This document shows, in pieces, positions 5,740-11,263 of a stretch of 11,263 bases of DNA; the first letter of the stretch is position 1; each line of letters starts with the position of its first letter. The stretch is from NCBI GenBank assembly GCA_934230965.1, contig CAKQFW010000046.1:1-11263 (forward strand), read 5' to 3'. This stretch comes from an uncultured Prevotella sp. (lineage in GTDB: Bacteria > Bacteroidota > Bacteroidia > Bacteroidales > Bacteroidaceae). Under the pieces are notes generated by a model that saw nothing but the letters and a program-made list of their open reading frames with translations, ran no database searches and had not been told where the DNA came from. Position numbers and translations under genes: made by a program.

Positions 5740-7632
5740 ATGAAGAAATGGACCATTGACGATTCAAAGGAGCTATACAACATCAACGGTTGGGGCACCT
5801 CTTATTTTAACGTCAACGAGAAGGGCGACGTGTATGTTACCCCTTGCAAAGACAACACCCAGATTGACTTGCGCGACGTGATGGACGAGCTCGCCCTGCG
5901 CGATGTCACACCGCCCGTGTTGCTGCGCTTCCCCGACATTCTCGATAATCGTATCGAGAAGACGTCGAGCTGCTTCAAAAAGGCCGCCGACGAATATGGC
6001 TACAAGGCCCAGAACTTTATTATATACCCCATCAAGGTGAACCAAATGCAGCCTGTGGTAGAAGAGATTATCTCGCACGGCCGCAAGTTTAACCTTGGCC
6101 TCGAGTGTGGCTCTAAACCTGAGTTGCACGCCGTTATCGCTGTGCAATGCCAGAGCGACTCTATCATCGTGTGCAACGGCTACAAGGACCAGAGCTACAT
6201 TGAGTTGGCACTGCTGGCACAGAAGATGGGCAAACGCATCTTCATCGTGGTTGAGAAACTGAACGAGCTCGACATCATTGCCCGTGCTGCCAAGAAACTC
6301 GGCGTAAAGCCCAACCTCGGCATACGCATCAAGTTGGCATCGAGCGGAAGCGGCAAGTGGCAAGAGAGTGGGGGCGATGCCTCTAAGTTTGGCCTCACCT
6401 CCAGCGAACTGCTGCAAGCCCTCTCTATCCTTGACGCAAAGGGGCTGCACGACTCGCTTCGCCTCATCCACTTCCACATAGGTAGCCAGATAACCAAGAT
6501 ACGCCGTATACAAACCGCCTTGCGCGAGGCCGCACAGTTCTATGTGCAGCTGCATAAGATGGGTTACAATGTCGACTTTGTTGACTGTGGGGGCGGACTG
6601 GGTGTCGACTACGACGGCACACGCTCGTCAAACAGCGAGAGCTCGGTCAACTATTCTATCCAAGAGTATGTGAACGACTGTATCTACACTTTTGTTGATG
6701 CCTCAAACAAAAACGGCATTGATCATCCTAACCTCATCACCGAGAGCGGACGCTCACTGTCGGCACACCACTCGGTGCTTGTTATCGATGTGCTCGAAAC
6801 CGCCTCGCTGCCCGAGATGCGCGAAGAGTTTGAACCCAACGATACCGACCACCAGCTGGTGAAAGACCTCTACGAGATATGGGATCATCTGAACCAGCGC
6901 ACCATGCTTGAAGACTGGCACGACGCTGAGCAGATACGTGAAGAGGCCCTCGATCTCTTCTCGCACGGCATTGTCGATCTGCGCACACGGGCCGAGATTG
7001 AGAGCATGTACTGGAGCGTATGCCGCGAGGTGAACAACATAGCCAAGCAGATGAAACATGCCCCCGACGAGCTGAAGGGACTTGACAAGCTGCTGGCCGA
7101 TAAGTATTTCTGCAACTTCTCGCTCTTCCAGTCGTTGCCCGACTCGTGGGCTATCGACCAGCTGTTCCCCATCATCCCGCTGCAACGTCTGAACGAGCGT
7201 CCTACACGCAACTGCACCATACAAGACATTACGTGCGACTCGGATGGCAAGATTGCCAACTTTGTTACCAACCGTAACATCTCGCACTGTCTGCCCGTGC
7301 ACACGCTGAAGAAGGACGAACCCTACTATCTGGGCGTGTTCCTCGTAGGTGCTTACCAAGAAATCTTGGGCGATATGCACAACCTCTTTGGCGATACCAA
7401 TGCCGTGCACATCAGCGTGAAAGACAACCACTACCACATCGACCAGATATTTGATGGCGAAACCGTAGAAGAGGTGCTCGACTATGTGCAGTATAATCCC
7501 AAGAAGCTGGTGCGCCAGCTCGAGATATGGGTAACAAAGAGTGTGAAAGAGGGCAAGATATCGCTTGAAGAGGGCAAAGAGTTTTTGAGCAATTACCGTT
7601 CAGGACTTTACGGCTACACCTATCTTGAGTAA
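5740..7632 (+). CDS. speA: Biosynthetic arginine decarboxylase
   Basis: The 630-residue PLP enzyme converts arginine to agmatine, the entry to putrescine and spermidine synthesis by the agmatine route. It is a fold-III decarboxylase: the PLP lysine is K99 in IIYPIKVNQ, the HFHIGSQ motif is at 244-250, the phosphate-binding DCGGGLGVDY at 282-291, and ESGRS at 335-339. The second active-site segment, DITCDSDGKI with Cys499, comes from the C-terminal beta domain. Helical insert sequence between these blocks is as expected for the SpeA rather than LysA or SpeC types. Length is normal. It begins directly after an A-rich leader and is bracketed by repeat arrays on both sides. argB follows 135 bases downstream on the same strand. 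Confidence 0.97.
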   Translation: MKKWTIDDSKELYNINGWGTSYFNVNEKGDVYVTPCKDNTQIDLRDVMDELALRDVTPPVLLRFPDILDNRIEKTSSCFKKAADEYGYKAQNFIIYPIKVNQMQPVVEEIISHGRKFNLGLECGSKPELHAVIAVQCQSDSIIVCNGYKDQSYIELALLAQKMGKRIFIVVEKLNELDIIARAAKKLGVKPNLGIRIKLASSGSGKWQESGGDASKFGLTSSELLQALSILDAKGLHDSLRLIHFHIGSQITKIRRIQTALREAAQFYVQLHKMGYNVDFVDCGGGLGVDYDGTRSSNSESSVNYSIQEYVNDCIYTFVDASNKNGIDHPNLITESGRSLSAHHSVLVIDVLETASLPEMREEFEPNDTDHQLVKDLYEIWDHLNQRTMLEDWHDAEQIREEALDLFSHGIVDLRTRAEIESMYWSVCREVNNIAKQMKHAPDELKGLDKLLADKYFCNFSLFQSLPDSWAIDQLFPIIPLQRLNERPTRNCTIQDITCDSDGKIANFVTNRNISHCLPVHTLKKDEPYYLGVFLVGAYQEILGDMHNLFGDTNAVHISVKDNHYHIDQIFDGETVEEVLDYVQYNPKKLVRQLEIWVTKSVKEGKISLEEGKEFLSNYRSGLYGYTYLE

Positions 7633-7640
7633 GGCTTGCT

Positions 7641-7744
7641 CTATAAGCCCTATAAGCCCAGCCCTATAAGCCCCATAGGTCCTATAAGACCTATAAGACC
7701 TATAAGACCTATAAGACCTATAGGTCCCATGGGTCCTATAAGCC
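7641..7744. repeat. 9-bp tandem repeat array between speA and argB
   Basis: Eleven 9-bp units in 104 bases. CTATAAGCC occurs at 7641, 7650, 7664 and 7736; CTATAAGAC occurs four times in a row (7682-7717). Variants are CCATAGGTC (7673), CTATAGGTC (7718) and CCATGGGTC (7727). One 5-base interruption lies at 7659-7663. The variants create a perfect 12-bp palindrome, GACCTATAGGTC (7715-7726). There are no unique spacers, so this is not a CRISPR array. The array sits between a catabolic and a biosynthetic arginine gene. Confidence 0.9.
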
Positions 7745-7748
7745 CTAT

Positions 7749-7762
7749 TTTAAAGCTTTAAA
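7749..7762. promoter_or_regulatory. 14-bp perfect palindrome before argB
   Basis: TTTAAAGCTTTAAA, reading the same on both strands, ends five bases before the argB ATG. As DNA it could be an operator for a dimeric repressor; as RNA it could occlude the start. Neither role is shown by the sequence. No Shine-Dalgarno is present. Confidence 0.4.
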
Positions 7763-7767
7763 CAACA

Positions 7768-8571
7768 ATGACAAACAATATCAACACAAATGTAGCTCAG
7801 CCCCTTACCGTTATTAAGGTAGGCGGAGCTGTGGTTGAAGACGAGGCTCAGCTGCAGCGTCTTCTCACCGACTTTGCCCACATCCCAGGAAACAAAGTGC
7901 TGGTGCATGGGGGCGGACGTCGCGCTACCAAGGTGGCGGCGGCCCTGGGCATTGAGAGCAAGATGGTGAACGGCCGCCGCATTACCGACGAGCATATGCT
8001 CGAGGTGGTGACCATGGTGTATGGCGGACTGGTAAACAAGCAGCTTGTGGCGCGTCTTCAGGCACTGGGCATCAATGCTCTGGGCCTTACGGGTGCCGAC
8101 ATGAACGTGATGCACTCGCATCGTCGACCCATCAAAGATGGCATCGACTATGGCTTTGTGGGCGATGTTGACCGTGCCGATGGCCGCATGCTGTCCACCC
8201 TCATTGCTGAGGGTGTAACGCCTGTTATGGCACCGCTCACCCACGATGGCGAGGGCCACATGCTGAACACTAATGCCGACACTATTGCCGCTGAAACGGC
8301 CAAGGCCCTGGCCCCTTACTTTGATGTTACGCTGGTTTATTGTTTTGAGAAGGCGGGTGTGCTGGCCAATGCCGACGATGATGCAAGTGTTATCTCGCAC
8401 ATCAACCGCGAAGCCTTCACACGTCTCACTGCCGACGGCACCATTGCTGGCGGCATGATACCGAAGATAGAGAACGCCCTCGATGCCGTGGCAAAGGGCG
8501 TAAAGCAAGTGCGCATCACCAGTGCCGACAGCTTGGGTAACCCCAATAGCGGCACTGTTGTTATGATATAA
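7768..8571 (+). CDS. argB: N-acylglutamate kinase (acetylglutamate kinase family)
   Basis: The 267-residue amino-acid-kinase-fold enzyme phosphorylates the gamma-carboxyl of N-acetylglutamate, the second step of arginine synthesis. Visible motifs are K17 in VIKVGG, the HGGG turn at 47-50, NGRRITDEHM, NTNADTIAAE from N167, and K233 in GGMIPKIENAL. The length fits the E. coli-like, arginine-insensitive class without the N-terminal helix of feedback-inhibited forms, so control is more likely transcriptional. In Bacteroides fragilis the arginine pathway is reported to use succinylated intermediates, so the true substrate here may be N-succinylglutamate (inference). The upstream frame has a stop at 7759, which supports ATG 7768. 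Confidence 0.96.
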   Translation: MTNNINTNVAQPLTVIKVGGAVVEDEAQLQRLLTDFAHIPGNKVLVHGGGRRATKVAAALGIESKMVNGRRITDEHMLEVVTMVYGGLVNKQLVARLQALGINALGLTGADMNVMHSHRRPIKDGIDYGFVGDVDRADGRMLSTLIAEGVTPVMAPLTHDGEGHMLNTNADTIAAETAKALAPYFDVTLVYCFEKAGVLANADDDASVISHINREAFTRLTADGTIAGGMIPKIENALDAVAKGVKQVRITSADSLGNPNSGTVVMI

Positions 8572-8593
8572 TACTGTTAATACAAGTTAAAAG

Positions 8594-8619
8594 GCGGAAA
8601 CGTTCTGTAACCTTTCCGC
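8594..8619 (+). terminator. Stem-loop between argB and the sigma factor gene
   Basis: GCGGAAA (8594-8600) pairs with TTTCCGC (8613-8619). Inside it GTT (8602-8604) pairs with AAC (8609-8611) around a CTGT loop, with one C-C mismatch. No T-run follows, so it is either a weak terminator for argB or a structured leader of the sigma gene. Confidence 0.45.
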
Positions 8620-8649
8620 TCATAAACCGTCATTCTTATACAGAGAGCA

Positions 8650-9162
8650 ATGAATAAAGTGAGTTTTCGCAATGATGTATTGCCGCTGAAAGACATCCTT
8701 TATCGCTTGGCCCTACGCATTACACTTGACAGAGCCGAAGCCGAGGACATCGTGCAAGACACACTCATTCGTATCTGGAACCGTCGCGAACAATGGGATG
8801 AGATTGAAAACATCGAGGCCTTCGCGCTCACCATTTGCCGAAACTTAGCTCTCGACCGCGCCGAGAAACAAGACAACAACCATCTTGAGCTCGACGAGCA
8901 ACGCATGGAGCGCCCCGACCAGTCGCCCACACCCCTCGACCACGCTCAGCAGCACGACCGCATAAAGCTAGTACGACAGTTGGTTGACAGCCTACCCGAA
9001 AAGCAACGTTCCTGTGTGCAGCTTCGCGACTTTGAGGGCAAACCCTACAAAGAGATTGCCGACATACTGGGCATTACTGAGCAACAGGTAAAGGTAAACA
9101 TCTTTCGTGCGAGGCAAACCATCAAACAACGTTTTAAACAGATTGACGATTATGGACTATAA
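8650..9162 (+). CDS. ECF-type RNA polymerase sigma factor
   Basis: The 170-residue protein has the two-domain layout of extracytoplasmic-function sigma factors. Region 2 (about residues 8-75) includes AEDIVQDTLIRIWNRR, which binds core polymerase and the -10 element, and FALTICRNLALDRAE. A short polar linker follows (about 76-100). Region 4 (about 105-160) contains LPEKQRSCVQLRDFEG and the helix-turn-helix KEIADILGITEQQVKVNIFRARQ for -35 recognition. There is no C-terminal extension. Its last 11 bases overlap the start of the next gene, a hallmark of a translationally coupled sigma/regulator pair. The regulon is not visible here. Confidence 0.93.
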   Translation: MNKVSFRNDVLPLKDILYRLALRITLDRAEAEDIVQDTLIRIWNRREQWDEIENIEAFALTICRNLALDRAEKQDNNHLELDEQRMERPDQSPTPLDHAQQHDRIKLVRQLVDSLPEKQRSCVQLRDFEGKPYKEIADILGITEQQVKVNIFRARQTIKQRFKQIDDYGL

Positions 9163-9643
9163 GTATATAACACAACTTCTGGACCGCTACTGGGCGGCCG
9201 AGACCTCGATAGAGGAAGAGCGCATCTTGCGTGCCTTCTTCAGCCAGACCGAGGTGCCAGAAGAGCTGAAGCAATACCGCAGTCTGTTCGTATACGAGCA
9301 GCAAGAACCTATGGCCGACCGCCTGGGTGCCGACTTCGATAGTCGGTTTGCCGACCTGCTCGACGACGAGGCTCCCGTTCGGGCTCAGCGCGTAACCTTG
9401 CGCGTGCGCCTCGCCCCCCTGTTCAAGGCTGCCGCTGTGGTGGCCATCATCCTCACTTTGGGCAACGCTGCTCAACATTCGTTCAACGATGGCAGCGAGG
9501 CTACCACCGCTGGTTACAGCACAACGTCGCATAGCGGCAAGTCGGTAGCAGCACTGGTCGACAGTGCCACCATCGACACACTACAGAAGAGCAGCAGCGT
9601 TACATTGCCGCTTCCTGCCGAGGGTGTGAACATCTTAAAGTAG
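9152..9643 (+). CDS. Single-pass membrane protein, putative anti-sigma partner
   Basis: This 163-residue protein has an acidic cytoplasmic N-terminus (about residues 1-85, with MDYKYITQLLDRYWAAETSIEEE and a VPEELKQYRSLFVYEQQE block). One hydrophobic segment follows at about 88-107 (AAAVVAIILTLG), then a Ser/Thr-rich tail of about 55 residues predicted to be periplasmic. I recall similar short proteins beside ECF sigma factors in Bacteroides and Prevotella, but no characterised activity. The topology and the 11-base overlap with the sigma gene make an anti-sigma or signal-sensing role plausible. It lacks an obvious zinc-binding HxxxCxxC motif. The start is ATG 9152; an earlier in-frame start at 9107 would lie deep inside the sigma gene. 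In related genomes I recall DUF4252 genes following; none follow here. Confidence 0.75.
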   Translation: MDYKYITQLLDRYWAAETSIEEERILRAFFSQTEVPEELKQYRSLFVYEQQEPMADRLGADFDSRFADLLDDEAPVRAQRVTLRVRLAPLFKAAAVVAIILTLGNAAQHSFNDGSEATTAGYSTTSHSGKSVAALVDSATIDTLQKSSSVTLPLPAEGVNILK

Positions 9644-9746
9644 ATATATTTCTATGCTTTCTCTATAAATTAAATCATGTTTAGTAAAACAACTTCGAAG
9701 CTGTGAAGTTTCACCTCTCTCAAATTTTTCATAACATACTAACGTA

Positions 9747-9781
9747 AAACGGCCGAGCTTACATCGTAAGCACGGCCGTTT
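9747..9781. terminator. Bidirectional terminator between convergent genes
   Basis: AAACGGCCG (9747-9755) pairs with CGGCCGTTT (9773-9781); inside, GCTTAC (9757-9762) pairs with GTAAGC (9766-9771) around an ATC loop. This gives a 15-bp stem with one A-A mismatch. Short A and T runs at the two ends suit termination from both sides: the sigma operon (+) and the LRR gene (-). The remainder of this 169-base gap (9644-9812) is AT-rich with nothing else convincing. Confidence 0.85.
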
Positions 9782-9812
9782 GTCTTGATAGGCTCGGCAT
9801 GAGCCTTTATTA

Positions 9813-11263
9813 TTATTCGCTAAACGTTACGCAAGAGGGTATCGATGTCAATGGCTTTTGGGCAAACGGGCAACCCATGAAAATCATGTAGATGTCGTCG
9901 GGTATGCCTCTATGCTCTGCACTGATGGTTGCCTTTCTCAGGTTCTTGCAGTTTTTGAAAGCTTCGTGCTCTACCTGCACGCTTGCTGGCAGCGATACAG
10001 ATGTGAGGCCGTTGCAGCCTTCGAAGGCGTTAGAGTCGATAAGTTTCAGGTTCGTTGTCACAGGCACCTCTGTCAGAGCTGTGTTCTTGAAGGCGTTCAG
10101 CCCGATGGTTGTTACCGACTGCGGGAGGTCGATGTGTGCAAGTGCCTTGCAGTCTTCAAAGGTTCCGGTGTCTATCTTGTCGATGTTTTGTGGCAGCGTA
10201 ACCTTTGTCAGCGACCGGCAGCCCCGGAACATGGCGTTCTCCAGCTTCTCAAGACGTGCGGGCAACTTGACCTCTGTCAGTCCTGTACACATCACAAAGC
10301 AGCTGTGTCCGATGGTTTTCACGCTGTTGGGCACGCTGATGGTTTTGAGTGTAGAAATGTTGCTGAAGGCTCGCTTGCCAATATTCGTCACTGTTGCAGG
10401 TATGCTAATCTCTGAAATGGTAGAACTCATAAAGGCATTGTCACCGATCGATTTCAGTCCCATCGGCAGCGTCACGCTCTTTACCTTCATCTCGCTGAAG
10501 GCTGATGCTCCAATCTCGGTCACCCTGAACAGGTGGCCGGCAAAGCGTATGGATGAGGGCACTGTGTAGTCTTTTCCTGTCGACTCGTTGTTATCCATCT
10601 CCAGCAGCTTGGCGGTTCTTTCGCTGGGGTTCACTTCAAACCACATCTCGTCAATGTTTATCTTGTTGTCGAAAGCCGAATTGCCCTCATACACGGTCAC
10701 CGTTACCTCTTTTGTGGTGCGGTTTATGCCTTTGAGATATGTTACCGTCTCGGGTTCCAGCGAGGGGTAAAGGGCCGAATAGTCTGACTGCATGGCGCGT
10801 TTGAACGCCCCGTCCTCCAACACTTCGGGCATCTCGTCCGTGCTGCCGTTGAGGTATCTCACGGCGTTGTCAAGCGCCCTTACGCGATCTCCCATCTCGC
10901 TTGTGTTTTCCTCGCGACGTACAACAACGGGTGAGCATACTTCTGACGTATTTCTTTTCACAAACTTTTCCAACATGTTTGCTTCAGCCACGAGGCTGGC
11001 GTTGTCCATGTCGTGAATGAAGGGGAGCGAGCTGTACCAGCTGTCTTGCTTTGAGCAAGTAGGAGGCAGCGGCGAACGCGCGTTTTTGCGTCCGTAACAT
11101 GTCGACGGGCCAAGACCTTGGCAGAGCTTTATGGTTATTTCCTTCTTTTTAGGGCTTAGCGTCACGCCGCTGCCAGCCGTTGAGCTGCCAGCTTGCGTTC
11201 TTGTGCGTCGTGTGCTTGCGCCACTTGTTCTGTTGCGCACTTTGCTTTCCACACGGTTTCGGG
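9813..11263 (-). CDS. BspA-like leucine-rich repeat protein (5' partial)
   Basis: The frame stays open to the right edge, so the true start is probably outside the window; an internal GTG at 11252-11250 is possible but no ATG or signal peptide is visible there. The visible part has about 480 residues. Residues are counted from that GTG. The N-terminal 70 or so are basic and Ser/Thr/Arg-rich (CYGRKNARS). A middle region holds VTVTVYEGNSAFDN and MWFEVNPSERTAKLLEM, the strand-rich lead-in usual before these repeats. From about residue 243 come roughly eight LRR_5 repeats of about 23 residues, with cores such as VTEIGASAF, LKSIGDNAF, VTNIGKRAF and VTTIGLNAF. BspA-type proteins are usually surface-exposed and linked to adhesion or glycan and host contact. 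No C-terminal T9SS sorting domain is evident; the protein ends PSCVTFSE. Confidence 0.85.
   Translation of the reverse strand, partial: RNRVESKVRNRTSGASTRRTRTQAGSSTAGSGVTLSPKKKEITIKLCQGLGPSTCYGRKNARSPLPPTCSKQDSWYSSLPFIHDMDNASLVAEANMLEKFVKRNTSEVCSPVVVRREENTSEMGDRVRALDNAVRYLNGSTDEMPEVLEDGAFKRAMQSDYSALYPSLEPETVTYLKGINRTTKEVTVTVYEGNSAFDNKINIDEMWFEVNPSERTAKLLEMDNNESTGKDYTVPSSIRFAGHLFRVTEIGASAFSEMKVKSVTLPMGLKSIGDNAFMSSTISEISIPATVTNIGKRAFSNISTLKTISVPNSVKTIGHSCFVMCTGLTEVKLPARLEKLENAMFRGCRSLTKVTLPQNIDKIDTGTFEDCKALAHIDLPQSVTTIGLNAFKNTALTEVPVTTNLKLIDSNAFEGCNGLTSVSLPASVQVEHEAFKNCKNLRKATISAEHRGIPDDIYMIFMGCPFAQKPLTSIPSCVTFSE

Noticed and set aside
5773..6555. Long minus-strand open frame opposite speA (260 codons)
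   Set aside because: Complete overlap with the well-supported speA coding sequence and no recognisable domain in the product.
7641..7744. CRISPR-like array
   Set aside because: Units are 9 bp and contiguous with no spacers, and no cas gene is present.
7750..8508. Minus-strand open frame opposite argB (252 codons)
   Set aside because: Shadow of argB; the His-rich product resembles antisense translation, not a protein family.
9695..9717. Small hairpin possibilities around AACTTC...GAAGTT and GTGAAGTTTCAC
   Set aside because: The two short stems compete with each other, are only 5-6 bp, and have no supporting context next to the much stronger terminator at 9747-9781.
9892..10569. Plus-strand open frames opposite the LRR gene
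   Set aside because: The minus strand encodes regular LRR_5 repeats, so the plus-strand frames are mirror images of repeat DNA.

Overview
The window looks like a chromosomal segment of a Bacteroidota bacterium, most likely Prevotella or a close relative. Four things point there. A topA promoter carries the Bacteroidota -7 box (TAnnTTTG). Starts are A-rich and lack Shine-Dalgarno motifs. The window encodes a PCMD-type exported protein and a BspA-like leucine-rich-repeat protein. The topA-aroK-speA-argB-ECF sigma order is, as I recall, typical of this phylum. This assignment is inferred from gene content, not from a search.

Layout, left to right. (1) 1-668: the 3' end of a sulfatase-fold phosphoethanolamine-transferase-like gene, cut by the window edge. 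(2) 685-1155: a very AT-rich GxxExxY (PD-(D/E)xK-like) gene. (3) 1156-1493: a gene-free stretch with a large symmetric inverted repeat, helically phased CATTAAT/ATTAATG tracts and small GC-rich palindromes. (4) 1494-2477: an exported PCMD-domain protein. (5) 2612-5496: topA and aroK, 5 bases apart, behind one recognisable promoter. (6) 5740-7632: speA, flanked by short-period repeat arrays in opposite orientation. (7) 7768-8571: argB. (8) 8650-9643: an ECF sigma factor overlapping a small single-pass membrane protein that is a plausible anti-sigma factor. (9) 9747-9781: a bidirectional terminator. (10) 9813-11263, minus strand: a BspA-like LRR protein running off the right edge.

How the genes relate. 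topA and aroK are housekeeping genes (DNA supercoiling; shikimate pathway). argB makes an arginine precursor and speA consumes arginine to make agmatine, so the two sit on opposite sides of arginine metabolism. The sigma/membrane-protein pair is a likely surface-signalling module whose targets cannot be read from this window.

The most unusual DNA is non-coding: the inverted-repeat block beside the GxxExxY gene, and the two arrays bracketing speA. No CRISPR array, tRNA, rRNA or transposase was seen.
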